Part shown: in pieces, positions 1 through 10,930 of the stretch
Position numbering within the stretch: position 1 is the first letter of the stretch
Layout of the letters: each line of letters opens with the position of its first letter
Assembly (NCBI GenBank): GCA_002335605.1
Contig: BEDY01000004.1
Span: 1,240,001 to 1,304,000 of the forward strand
DNA from: Prillingera fragicola
Taxonomy: Eukaryota; Basidiomycota; Tremellomycetes; Trichosporonales; Trichosporonaceae
DNA length: 64,000 bases
Reading direction: 5' to 3'
The notes under the pieces: generated by a model
What the model was told of the DNA's origin: nothing
Seen by the model: the letters and a program-made list of their open reading frames with translations, nothing else
The model's database searches: none
Translations under genes and position numbers: made by a program

Positions 1-27
1 GAAGAAACGAAACAGCGCGCTCGGTGT

Positions 28-800
28 TTACCAGCAGCGACGGGTGACGGTAGCCGTCTGCTTGACGGTGGTCGTCGTGGGGAAGAGGCAAGGCTTGGTG
101 ATAGTGGTGGCCGGGCCAGTGACGTAGTCGGTGCAGGTGTACATGGTAGTCTGCGGGACGTACGAGGTCGAAAGGCAGGTCTTGGTCCACATGCAAGTAG
201 TCTTGGTCATGGTGATAGTGGGGCAGACAGTCTTGGTCTTGGTAGTGGTCGAGGTGATAGTGGTAGGAGTGCACGAGGGGCCGTTGTTGCCACCGTGTCC
301 ACCGTGTCCCCAGAAGGTGCGCTTGCGCTCCTCGGGCGAGCGGACGGGGAGGCCAAGGGCGACACGCTCGCCGTTGGACATGTCATCGGGAATGTCCTCG
401 CGCTTCCAGTGGTTGACACACACAGTGCTGGTAGCAACGCAGCGAGTCTGAGTGACAGTCTTGGTAGGCTTGCCAGTGACAACACAGGTGGGGGTCTTGG
501 TAAGGTGGACAGTGGTAGTCTTGCGGACGTACGTGGGCTTGCTGGTCAGCTTTGTGACGGTGGTGAAGCAAGCGCCGCCGCAAGTAGAGGTGACAGTAGA
601 GGGGTTGGGGTCCTTGACGGTGGCAGTGCTGAAAACAAGTCAGAATCTTGCTGTACAGTTGCAACATCAAGTGCCACTTACCGAGTGACAGTGCAGACAC
701 TAGTGCCACAAACCGGCTTGTTGCCTCCGCCGTGTCCGAAGGTGGCGAGCGCCAAGGGGAGAAGGGTGATGAGGTAGAGGATGTAGGAGAAGAAGAGCAT
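28..800 (-). CDS. Secreted Thr/Cys-rich surface protein
   Basis: Two exons (682-800 and 28-628) joined across a 53-bp GTAAGT...CAG intron give 239 residues. The first 19 or so residues (MLFFSYILYLITLLPLALA) form a clear signal peptide, followed by a His/Gly stretch. Most of the mature protein is Thr-rich with regularly spaced cysteines (TKTVCPTIT, TKTTCMWTKTC, TMYTCTDYV, TKPCLFPTTTT), interrupted in the middle by a charged, Cys-poor segment containing KREDIPDD and ERKR. It ends in RRCW, without a GPI-type hydrophobic tail. The pattern suggests an extracellular, probably O-glycosylated and disulfide-linked protein. I do not recognise a family, and the function is unknown. The KR/RKR sites could be Kex2 processing sites (inference). 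It lies next to a gene-poor region at the left of the window. Confidence 0.75.
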
Positions 801-3800
801 TGTGGGCGAGCGGAGCGGGTGTCGGAGGGTGAGAGAGTGCGCTCCGGAAGGAGTGTGGTGTCAGTTGGATGACTTTTGCTGCCAGCAGAAAAGGCTAGTG
901 AAACGAAGATTGTTGGGGGGGGTTCTCAATTCATGTCTGTGGAACAGGTTCCTTTCATACTCTGTTCCAACGGTCATGCGGCCATGGGTTTTCGAGACCA
1001 GGCCAGACAAGGCAAAGAAAGCAATTGCCCGCAGCACCGACTGCGGCTCGTGGTCAACCTGCCAAGGATTGTGCGGGATGGGGACGGCTGTTGCTCTGTG
1101 GGTTTGGCAGAAGACAGATTCGCCCTCACCAGCCCAACATTACCCCGCCAGGGGCATAAGGAAGCCCGGAGGCACAAGGCAGAAGCGGGACTGGTGACAG
1201 CATCATACATAGGGTCAGCTTGTCTGCGACGGTGGTGGCGGACAGGTTTTGCGATTACGAAACGCGCGGTACCACGTAGCTTGCGGAACCACGTAAGGCC
1301 CATCGTGTCCAGGACAGTCAGGACCCAAACCACGGAACCCTTCCCGTACAACAAACCTGGTGCCGGAGACTTGCTCACTTCTCGTCTAGTGCGCAAAGTC
1401 AAGTGGAAGAACAGGGACACAGGAACCCTGCCAAGATCTGCTCGCTAGGACTGTACCGAAGATGGCTGCGTTTCAGAAATAAGTTTGGGCAGCTTAGGAC
1501 CGGCAGCGGGCCGGATTGTGACGTTATCACGCGGTCTTTCCCTCAGGCAACACGAGTACCACTGCCAACGTCCATGGTGATGAATGGTTTGTTTTGCAGT
1601 CCAGTACGCTGGCTCCTACACTCCAAAGAGCCAGAAACAGTATTCACAGGTGTCCACTTGTTTACCAGAATACTGTTGGTGGCGTGGTGGCTCAAAGATC
1701 TGCATATGAACGAGATCGAGCTGTGCAGTATGGCATAGGGGGTGAGAGAAGGCCGGTTGTCAAGTTGATGGCAGGAGGATGTCCCGGTGCCTGGCGGGAC
1801 AGTGCAAGCATGTCCAGACCAAGTAATTTCTCCCCGTCCACGCTGCCATAGCGCATGAAGCTGTCGTCCAAATGCTGTGGTACACCATGAACAAGCCACC
1901 CAGGGACGGGCAGGGGCAAACACCAAGAAACCTGTGACTATCCAGGCTGACAGAGCAAATCGAGGATCGTCGTCAAGTGCGAAACGACGATGGAACATTA
2001 GTCCGCGGCGCCACCTTCAGCGCCACCACCGGGTCCCGCCGCGTCATGCTTGCATGAGACGTACTAACCAACAGAGCGTATGGCCTGTAGCCTGTGGGTT
2101 TATCGTGTACATTGAGTACAAGGTAAGCGATTACTGCGTCATGCTCCACGCTCCAAGACTTCGTTTGCATGAGATGGCGTCTCCACAGTCAGGGAGGAGC
2201 GTGACAGTTGTTGAGCACCATTATAAAGATCTCTGCAGCGGATACGATCGGCCATGCCAGGCGAGTACATACTGTAGGTTGGGAGAGTGGGGGGCCAGAC
2301 CTCACTGAGGCTACCTTCGGAAGCGTATTGCGGCATACGAGTGTGTTTCCTGAAGCCATGTGAATGCCAAACAGCGGCCTCAATTTTCATCCACGATCAA
2401 CGATCTGATGACGAGAGACACGAGGCTGGTCGTAGGCAGCCAGGGACACCCGACTGGCACGAATCGTGTATTCCTGGCATCCTCCTTGCTTGGGACCTGG
2501 AAGTTTTAACAGCAAGCTTCCGTGCAACGCGTGGTCGGACGCGTAGCCAATGGCACTAAAATCATGCACTACCAATGGGGTTTAAAACGCTTTTGATATG
2601 GGGTTGTCGGAGATACGCGCCACAATGTACAATGTGGTGTGGTCGTCCCCCTGTGCTGCTTGCCTTGATGGGCACAGTTGACCGTGTGGCTCATTTAATT
2701 GCACTTATTTTCCTTGAATCCTCACTCTCGGTTATGGGACTCAGGATGCTGGGAGTACGAGTGTGTGCGCGTCGTTGTGGAAGGTTCGAATAATGGTCAA
2801 GTATTCGCTTGGTCCAACTGGTGGAAACGCGAACAAGAGTTCTGGTAGGTACGTAACACTAGGAACCAGAGGCACTGTTCAGTTCATCGTTCTGGGGTCA
2901 GTACCTTGTGCCACGCACCCGTGAGCAACGGACCAGAAACGGCTGTCGTGTTCCTGCCACATAGTACTCGACCGCTGCCAGAATGTTACAAACGACATGC
3001 GGTTGGCTAGCCACGTTCAGCAGAAGATGTCTCCGCGGAACAGCCATCCGCAGCGCATAGTCCGCTAGCGCTACAACCGCTCCCACGATCCCACAATGAT
3101 AACGGCACGACATCCAGGCTCATGTCCGACGACGCTACCACAATCCCGCTGTGGCGAGCAGGCGGGCGGCAATGCAGTGTGCACATGTGCGGGGAGTGGG
3201 CATCAGAGATCCCTCTCACGGGTATCGACTCGAGGCAAATCATGCAAGGACCTTCAACCTCCAGAAAGGCACCAGGCAAAAAAAACTTGGGCAGGTGTGT
3301 GCTGACTTGCCCCCTGATAAAATATCGCCGATGCCCACTGTACCTCTGCACAGGCGTGCATGGTCAAGATTACAGTGCTCACAGCTCGGCCCGCAACTTT
3401 GTTTGGCCCACGCAGTGCAGTGCTGCGGCATTTGCAGCCTGCATGCGGCGTTGGTGCCTTTCCCGTTCGGTTCGTTGCTCTAGTTCCCGTGGTATGTCCG
3501 GACCGAGAGCCGAGAGACAATGGCGGTCGTCCATTTCACGTCGCAAGCGCTAGGCTATTTATTAACACGACAAATGGTGGATGGCAACTGAGCTGGAATC
3601 AGGTCCACGGCTGAGGAACTGTGCCGGCCAGGTCTGGCACGGTCGTGGTGAAAGGCACTAGAGTATCTCCCGTCGGCGGCACTCGCATCAGCTGGTGCAG
3701 ACGGTCTCGACCTGACAAAATAATTAAGATTGATGTACATCTCCCCGCCGATCCCCTTCAATCCCCGCTATGGTTAGCAGTAGTACACTGGCTGGCAGTT

Positions 3801-3873
3801 CGGATGAGTCTCAGTTAGCTCCATCAGGTACCCGTACATAAGTTGCATGTATTACACAAGTGTGGCTCATCGT
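801..3873. other. Long gene-poor interval (3.1 kb)
   Basis: No reading frame here has a recognisable domain, a convincing splice structure or the codon bias of the neighbouring genes. The short open frames overlap on both strands and look random. The stretch contains G8 and A8 runs near 915 and 3280. I see no inverted repeats, tRNA or transposon motifs. It separates a leftward secreted-protein gene from the 3' end of another leftward gene, so it holds the promoter of the first. The rest could be non-coding RNA or decayed sequence. Confidence 0.6.
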
Positions 3874-5275
3874 TCAGCGCATCGCGTCCATGATCATCTT
3901 GAACATCACAATGTCGTCCCGAGCTGCCAGCATTAGCTCTACCCGTTCATGGCATGCTCACAGTCAGCGGGAGTTGTCTTGTGGGGCTTGCCATGGACAA
4001 TGGCAGCGTACAGCTGCTTGTACTCAAGAGTGAAGGCGTCCTCGTAGGTTGGGCGAATGTGTTCCTCGACGTGATCTCCATTGCGCTTGGTGCGGTTGAT
4101 CGTCGTAGTAATAGGCAATCCCTTGACATATGGCGTGTCAAAGTTCACACGGACACGAGAGTTGCCGAGGTAAACTTCGATGTGGCAGTCAAACAGTTTG
4201 ACTTCGTCAATACCGATCTGCGCGTCAGCGAACACTCCCGTAACCACAAACCTCATAGTAGGCCACGAATCCTTCGCTGCAGGGTCAGATTCTGTCAATA
4301 CGAGCGAGCGCTCCTCACTAGTCAAACATGACCCAGAGAAAGTCTGCCGCAGGAGAGCGACTTGCGCTGAGGACACCTTTCGGCATTCCCAGGAGGTCCC
4401 TCATGGCACCGAGGTCGTGGCTACTCAAGCCCGTGAGCAGAGCCCATGTAGCACTGTCAAGCGGGTTATTCGCCTTGTCCCCGATTGCCTGGACAAGCAT
4501 GTCCTCCCAGAGTTGCTCACGCTCCTCATGCTTTGCATGGGGTACGTCTGCAGCATCAGCATTGGCAGGGCAATTGCACCCACCGGTGAATCTCAATGGG
4601 AAGGAGCCACTCTCTTCGACAAAGAACGCGTTCTGCGCCGTCAGCTTCATCGTCCTCGGTGCAAGTACTCACGTGGCCAATAATGTCGCGCACGTTCACT
4701 GAGAGGTCAGAAATAACCAAGATCCCGAGCACAAACCGTATTTAATGTTCTGCCTTTGCTTCTCCACAATCTCCTTTACTCGGAGGAAAGCAGTCGCGTA
4801 GCGGCGCATCTGGCCGACGAATACAATCTTGCCAGTCTCCTTCTGCGCACGAATGACCTCATCTGCACTTTCGAGGCTGAGGGCCATTGGCTTCTCCACA
4901 AACACATGCTTGCCTGCCCTCAAGGATTTGATGGTGTGCACCGTGTGAAATTCGCTGCATGCGTTAGGAGGGCGGGGAGCGGGGCGACCTACTTGGCGTT
5001 CATCAACATGACCAGATCAATGTCATCGCTATCCTCGATCATAGAGTCGAAGGTGACGTATGTCCTCTTCACACGAAACTTGGCAGCGGCATGCTCGGTA
5101 GCCTGCCTCGAGAGGTCTACGACCGCAACGGTGCGGAACATGTGGGAGCAGAGCATCAATGTGGGGAGCTGTGGAGGTGGTCAGTAGAGCGGTCCCCAGA
5201 CTAGCTATTTACATGAGTATTAAGCGCGACCTCGCCCATTCCGACGACCGCAACGCCAATAATACGGTCGCCCAT
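3874..5275 (-). CDS. Gfo/Idh/MocA-family NAD(P)-dependent oxidoreductase, apparent 3' frame break
   Basis: The N-terminus (MGDRIIGVAVVGMGEVALNTH) carries a Rossmann glycine motif. It is followed by VEKPMALS, the family EKP motif with its lysine, and by RDIIGHNAFFVEESGSFP and LSSHDLGAMRDLLG from the C-terminal alpha/beta domain, which is typical of sugar/inositol dehydrogenase-like proteins. About seven exons are needed, including a 26-nt exon at 4673-4698; all junctions have GT-AG ends and restore the family reading frame. The last part is odd. The main exon runs into TAG at 3939-3941 just after DCEHAMNG, while the expected family ending (ARDDIVMFKMIMDAMR, stop at 3874-3876) lies in another frame, with no legal intron that I can find joining them. 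Either there is a frameshift near 3942-3946, a sequence error, or a non-canonical splice. Substrate unknown. Confidence 0.75.
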
Positions 5276-5712
5276 GTTGCGGTAAGTGTTTGGTGTGAGC
5301 ACTGATGGATGAAACGACAGCGATGAGGTCGTTGGGGCTGCACAGAGCTGGGGGCTGGAGGTCGAGTGACACCTCAAGGTGGGGCCCAACAGCAAGATGC
5401 CGAGTGGAGGTCACGCCCTGAATATCCTTCAGCAATTTTATTCTATTTTATCCCATAAGATACATAAGATGGAGCGGGATCAATGCCACGCGATCGACAT
5501 CACGACCTTGGACCTCAGATAGACCACTTCAACCTCACCAGCAGAATACTTTGTACTCTATACCAACCACTTGCAGATTGATCCGGCGCTCCTCAAAACG
5601 TCAAGGCAGCACCCAAGAGCCTTGATCAATACTCATACGACGTTTGAAACGCCGTTGAACCCACCTCTCCCCCTCCATTCGCAGCTCCTCGCTCTTCCTC
5701 CACTTTGCCACC
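5276..5712. other. Divergent promoter region
   Basis: This space separates the leftward oxidoreductase from the rightward SF3b14 gene. It is AT-rich around 5438-5470 (repeated TTTTAT/TTCTATTTTATCCC) and becomes pyrimidine-rich just before the ATG at 5713, as is usual for fungal 5' leaders. No other feature seen. Confidence 0.5.
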
Positions 5713-6231
5713 ATGTCGCAGGCCCCTAGGGATCCCTTGACATCACGAACGCTGTTGTGAGTGCCCTCGATGACATCCATCTATACACAAACATGGCTAA
5801 CACCCTACAGCGTCAAGAACCTGTAAGCATCGCGTGCTCCGCGTCTACACGTGACTGGTTCACTAACGTCTCCAGCAACTTCAACATTACCGGTTCAGAC
5901 CTGTACGACTTGTTTGGCAAGTACGGCCCGATCCGTCAGGTGCGCATTGGCAGCTCGAGCGAGCTCAAGACCAAGGGCACGGCGTATGTGGTGTATGAGA
6001 GCCCCGACGACGCCAAGGAGGCCATCAATCATTTGAACGGTTTCCACCTCATGGAGAGGTACATTGTCGGTACGTACGCGGCGCAAGCGGGTATGGCTGG
6101 GGCGCTGACACGGGACAGTTCTCTACCACCAGCCTTCAAAGCAGCAGGCAAGCGCACTTGCCAAGGCCGAGATCCGCGCGCGGGAAGACGAGCTGGCGAC
6201 CGAGAAGAGGAGGTTGGGCATGACCGACTAG
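5713..6231 (+). CDS. SF3B6: Splicing factor 3b subunit 6 (SF3b14/p14), U2 snRNP RRM protein
   Basis: Four exons (5713-5756, 5811-5822, 5876-6069, 6119-6231) encode 120 residues, the usual length for this family. The protein is one RRM: RNP2 is LFVKNL, followed by DLYDLFGKYGPIRQVRIG and the RNP1-like segment KGTAYVVYE, and it ends with a charged helix (EIRAREDELATEKRR). The FGKYGPIRQ and TAYVVYE segments are hallmarks of SF3B14/p14, which binds SF3B1 and contacts the branch-point adenosine in the U2 snRNP. Exon 2 is only 12 nt (CGTCAAGAACCT) and codes for the centre of RNP2, so its skipping would destroy the RNA-binding surface. The family call is very secure. Confidence 0.95.
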
Positions 6232-6399
6232 AGCAGCGCGAGCATTGGGTATTGACAACGGGCGATGGGGATGGGCCACGTACGCGGCCAGCATTGATAT
6301 CAGGGCAGCATTGGGGTATAGAGACGGCCATGCAGCGTGTATTACTAGGCTTCAAGAAATTTCATTGCCCTCCGACACTACGACTGATGACAGAATATT

Positions 6400-7707
6400 C
6401 TACTCGATACGGCCGACCTTCTCCATGCCTTCGGGGAGGATGAAGCCGCCTTGCCTGCGCACCTCGTCAAAGATCTCCATCGTGTCGGTGGTGTACTGGT
6501 GCGTGACGAGCTCATTCTCAAGCTTGCCGTCCCTCAAGTTGCGCGCCACGGCGTCAGCCTCGAGGTTCAGACCAAGACCGGGGTAGGTCATCTCAAAGTG
6601 CTCGGGCTCGTCCCACTTGCCCTCCTTGCCCCACTCTGCGCCGGGCGTGTACTTGGTGACGGTGAACTTGGTGATGCGGCACAGGGGGTCGTGGATGACA
6701 ATCTCGCCCTTGGTGCCGATAATGGTCGCAAAGGTGTCGCGGGGCGAGCGGGCCTGGAACGACATGTTGCACACGGCACGTGCATCGAGCTTGGGGTAGT
6801 CGAGGATGATGGTCGTGTTCAGGTCGGTGCCCATGCGGGTCTTGGCAATGGCGCCGGTGATCTTGGGCTTGTCGCCGCCGTTGGCTGGGTTCTCGGTCAG
6901 AGCGATGCGGGCAGGGACCATCGTGTAGGCGCCAATGTCGAGGAGGGGACCACCGGCCGCAGCGAGGCCAACAATACGGTGGTCGTCGGGAAGGACTGGT
7001 TGTCAGGACAGGCTGGGTAGAGCAAACTAACCATTGTAGTTGGGCGAGGAGAAGTTGCTGTTGACAGCGGTGACGTCGCCGATGACCTTGTCCTTGTGGA
7101 GCTTCTCGGCAATGGCCTGGGTGGCAGGCTGGAAGCGAGTCCAGAATGCTGTCTGTCAGTCTGCGTCTTTGGGGGCAGTAGCTTACCCTCCATGAGGAAT
7201 AGTTTCTTGGCGGTGGCGACCTTGACGAGCTCCTTCCACTCGGCAGAGTTGATGGTGGCAGGCTTCTCGACAAGGACGTGCTTGCCAGACTCCAGAGCAC
7301 CCATCACATCGTCAAAGTGGGTAGGGTGGAGAGTACCGATGTACACGATCTGGACGTTCTGCGTTTGTCAGTCATGTGCCTCGCCCACCAGGGGCAGCAG
7401 CAACTCACAGGGTCGGCAAACAACTCCTTGTAGCTGCCGTAGGCCTTGGGAGGCTCAGCGAGGCCGGCCTGCTGGGCAGATGCACCCTTGGGCAGGAAAT
7501 CCTTGATGAACTTCTCCGCTTTGGCGACGTCGCGCGAGCCCACCGCCGCGACGGAGTGGGCGACGTCGGTGACGTCTGGGCGAGCGAGAGCAATGTCCAT
7601 CGCGAACTCGGACGAGATCCAGCCGCAGCCGATGATTCTGGTCCGTGAGAACAAGCACTGTCAGACATGTGAGCAGCTCACCCCCAGGAGACGACGTAAG
7701 GAGCCAT
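6400..7707 (-). CDS. Dimeric dihydrodiol dehydrogenase / D-xylose dehydrogenase-like oxidoreductase
   Basis: The start MAPYVVSWG is followed, after an intron, by IIGCGWISSEFAMDIA, a Rossmann NAD(P)-binding start. VLVEKPATIN supplies the EKP motif with the conserved lysine, then GDVTAVNSNFS and GGPLLDIGAYTM, the latter typical of the Gfo/Idh/MocA subfamily that includes trans-1,2-dihydrobenzene-1,2-diol dehydrogenase and fungal NADP-dependent D-xylose dehydrogenase. At least five exons with short introns join cleanly, and the stop is at 6400-6402. The likely reaction is oxidation of a pyranose sugar at C1, or reduction of a dicarbonyl, with NADP. It is the second Gfo/Idh/MocA gene in 4 kb, but its motifs differ clearly from those of the gene at 3874-5275, so this is not a recent tandem copy. 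Confidence 0.88.
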
Positions 7708-8795
7708 GTTGGTGATTTAAGGAGGTGGTGAGAAGTTGAGAACTGAGAGTCAAGCGTACCTCATATGCCATTCCCGGCGGCATGAGTCAACCTCGGTCCA
7801 TTCTTCCGGGAAATAGCCCGAGATCCCGACGCTACTCATTTGAGATCTGGATTTGTTGTGGCAATTCGAGTCCTGATCCCCACTCGATGGATGGCCGACA
7901 TTGTAGTGGTTGGCACTTCAGGAGGACAACCGAGAAGGCTTGGCTGTTCTGGAGCCGAGGCTTGGTAACATTCTTGAGCGTGCTTGAGGGTAGCAGAGCG
8001 CGAGCGTCACCAGTGGATAGTTGGTTCATCCTAATAAGTGCGAGAATTCCACTGTGCCAGATGCAGAACATGTTGGAACGGCACAGGTGCAAGCACGCAC
8101 AGCTTGTCCAACTGGCTCACATGCTATCGCCGTTTGTATGCCGGACCGTTCATTCACAACTGCCGCGAAGAGGTACCAGCCTAGCGTATTGGGTGATATA
8201 AACTGACGAATTAATCCTGCAATTAATCATTTATTGGGCTCGAGAACATACCGTTGTCCGAAGCGGATGCCATTCTTTATCTGCATTATCCCCCTCACAC
8301 AGCCTATGCCCCTTCTGAAGCACAAGGGACTCCATCAGCTGTCAAAATATGCACACAGATGGCCCTGCACCACCAGCTCCAAGGCTCTCATTCAGCGATT
8401 TATCTCGAACACATGACGCTCCCACTTCACCTAGCCGAGAGCAGCTCGCCCGAAACCATGACAACGCCTCACCAATCCTACCAGAGACAGCACTATGCCC
8501 GTCTCTAAATCAACACCTGCCGCATGCACACAGACCGCCCAGCGTGCTGGGGCGGCAATGAGGAACGCGCACCACATCTCATCTTATGCACCTAAGCCCT
8601 ACGCCCGCCACCCCTCAGTCGTCGCCCACCACGCCTTTCGACGCCCTCACTGTGCCCTCTGCGTAACTCCTTTTGAAGCACAACTCATCCAAGCTTGTAT
8701 ACCGCAGTCGCCCCCCCCGCCAGTGACCCACTGTTGCTCACCTCTTTCGCCACTCTGGGAACCACACCAACTCCAACTCGAAGACTCCGCGCACA
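7708..8795. other. Divergent intergenic region (1.1 kb)
   Basis: It separates the starts of the dehydrogenase (leftward) and the small orphan gene (rightward). AT-rich patches (TTAATCCTGCAATTAATCATTTATT near 8211-8235) could be promoter elements. The sequence from about 8400 to 8790 is C-rich and pyrimidine-biased, like a long 5' leader. No gene recognised. Confidence 0.5.
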
Positions 8796-9223
8796 ATGCC
8801 AGCCCAGCCCGACATTCTATCTGATCACATTGCCAAGAATCGCTCTTGCTCCAGCTCGCCACTAGGCAGCGACACGAGCTCATACTGGCGCTCAGCAGAG
8901 GATCTCCTCGATCGCCTTCGTGGTCTGAAGGTGCGTTCCTCCCGGCTCTTGATTCTGACGCACTAGCCCGAGACGACAGTGCATCTCTGGTCCGCTGGGA
9001 ATGTACGCGTCAACGGACATGATCTCACAATGACCATGCCGGGGACTGTAGAGCTGCTCGCGGCCATGCGGCAGGACAAGCAGGTAAGCGCAGGAGAGGC
9101 CGGGGTAGTGCTGATGAACAGTTTGAGTTCATGTCACTGGTGTACCTCGACGAGACGGGGGATGACTGGAAGGCATCGTATCGCCTCTCGCCACCAGTTT
9201 CTCCCGCTTCGGCGTCGCCTTGA
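8796..9223 (+). CDS. Small orphan protein
   Basis: Three exons with good GT-AG junctions (introns after GLK and after RQDKQ) encode a protein of roughly 115 residues, starting MPAQPDILSDHIAKN and ending SPPVSPASASP. The N-terminal part is Ser-rich with a short charged helix (SAEDLLDRLRGLK). The centre reads VRVNGHDLTMTMPGTVELL and YLDETGDDWKASYRL, which could be a small beta-rich fold. No signal peptide, membrane segment or known motif is seen. Support comes from the way two introns keep one frame open and from codon bias, not from homology. Its 3' end lies about 100 bp from that of the convergent PEX12 gene. Confidence 0.6.
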
Positions 9224-9324
9224 ACAAAAGAAGGCCAGGGAGATCTGCAAAGTAATTAGTCCGTAGCAGAGGAGTAGGCAGTCAGTATGCACGCGGCCGG
9301 TCCTCTATGAGAGTGACATGCCAT

Positions 9325-10641
9325 CTACACCAACACACGACGGAGCTCTCCCGGCGCAACCTCGATGCCCGTAATAGGACACCTGCCCTTACCAGCCTCA
9401 CCTGCCTCACCCTCTCCGGCGATCGCGTCCCATCCGCAGCGCCAGCACACTACCCATCCACTGGGGAGGATGGCGGGGTTGGCCCACTTGCCCTTGCAGA
9501 TGGGGCACTTGCCGTAGTCCTGCGTCGTGATGGAGTAGCCCTCTGCGGCGGTCGTCGACTCGACGGCATCGTCGTCTGCCCTCGCGATCTTCTCCTTTGT
9601 CTCGCCCGCGGGCGGGGTGTCCGGGGGCGTGAGCAACCCAGACTCCTTGATGATTGGAAGAGGACGTGGTGGGAGCACTGCCGTGTGATTAGTGCTCGCC
9701 TTGGCGCCGCTGGTAGGCAATGATCGCGGGGAGGTGGGCGAGTACCACCACTGAGCAAACTTGAGCGCGAGGAGGAGTGGTGGCAAAAGTGGAGGGAGCT
9801 TGGACATGAGAGACTGCGACTTCTGCGCGTCGTCGTCCACACGCCGCTCGACGCGTACGCCGAGCCAGCGGTGCCATGGTCGGAAGAACTCTGTCTTGTT
9901 GAAGAGGTAGAGGAGGTCGTAGCCGAGAAGCGTGGACTCGAATCCTGTCACTGCCCACGGATACATGCGGACAAAGAGTCGCTGAGCCTGAATTGTCAGC
10001 CCTGCTCACGCGGCAAAGGGAGAACGAGGCAAGCCCTCACCTGTGACAAGGGTGGACCTTGGTCACCAAATCCCAGCTCTGGGTCGTTCTGGGTCGACCA
10101 TCGGTCATAAGCGTCATCGGCCCTTGCCCGGACGTATGGGAGACCAACGAGCACGAGCAGCATCCCCCATCGCTGGCGGTTGGAGAGGCGCGATCGCTTT
10201 GCGGCATGAATGGCATTCAGACGCGTAGCAGGTACGGTCGCGGGGCTCAGTCGGAGCCCATAAAAGTGCTCTGATAGCGAGGCGTCTTGATACTGTCAGC
10301 ACCAGCAGATCGGGCCGGAGAAGGCCGCACGCACCATGTTTCCACAAGTGATGCCTCTCGATGAGAAGGAGGACCAGCGCGAATGCCTCCTCGTGGCGAT
10401 TCACAACACGCAGAAAATATCGTGGATAGTGTTGTGCTAGGTACTTTGTTTGTCAGCACAGCTAGCTTCGCACGAAGGCCAAACTCACTGTGAGGACATA
10501 GCGAAAGACCGGGTGGAGGACTAGCCGGAGCTGCTCTTGTGGGATGAGCTCGACGAGGTGTGGGCGGAGATTGCTCGAGGGACCCTGTAAAGGAAAGAGT
10601 GGTGGCGAGGGTGACGCCGGAGGGCGAGCTCGGCGCGACAT
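9325..10641 (-). CDS. PEX12: Peroxin-12, peroxisomal RING-type E3 ligase subunit
   Basis: Four exons (10489-10641, 10335-10443, 10041-10285, 9325-9987) give 389 residues. The N-terminal half matches the Pex2/10/12 membrane domain (RLVLHPVFRYVLT, LAQHYPRYFLRVVNRHEE, ASLSEHFYGLRLSP, GFESTLLGYDLLYLFNKTEF). The C-terminus has the incomplete zinc RING characteristic of Pex12: CPICKGKWANPAI, then CWRCGWDAI, then CPITG. Together with Pex2 and Pex10 it forms the ligase that ubiquitinates the import receptor Pex5 for recycling. A Pro/Thr-rich loop sits between the membrane domain and the RING. The gene is divergent from URA3 and shares a 289-bp promoter with it. Confidence 0.93.
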
Positions 10642-10723
10642 GATGCCTAGGCGATGTCGGTGGTGTCAAGACATGAGTTGGCTAACTTCACCGGTTGTCG
10701 GACAGAGTCAACCGGGCAACGGG

Positions 10724-10796
10724 GCATCCTCGGTGGTGAGCGGAACCAATTTTATTCAACCGCGCATCCTTGGTGGGGAGCGGAACCAATTTTATT
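10724..10796. repeat. Duplicated 33-bp promoter element with CCAAT box
   Basis: Two copies, 10724-10756 and 10764-10796, start 40 bp apart and match at 31 of 33 positions. Both contain GAGCGGAACCAATTTTATT, placing CCAAT boxes at 10746-10750 and 10786-10790. They lie in the shared upstream region of PEX12 (leftward) and URA3 (rightward). CCAAT is the known binding site of the HAP/CBC complex; binding here is inference. Confidence 0.8.
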
Positions 10797-10930
10797 TACT
10801 TCCCACGGACCCACATGGGCGTTCTTGGTGCTCGCAAACATTTCAATGCCAGTCATCGAGTGGGTGTTTTCTCTTCCTCCCACTCGGCCCCATCCGCAGT
10901 GGTGACAAAAAAATCCTCGATAAGCACGTC

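Noticed and set aside
3874..7707. The two Gfo/Idh/MocA genes as a recent tandem duplication
   Set aside because: They belong to clearly different subfamilies (different motifs after EKP and different exon structure), and an unrelated splicing gene lies between them.
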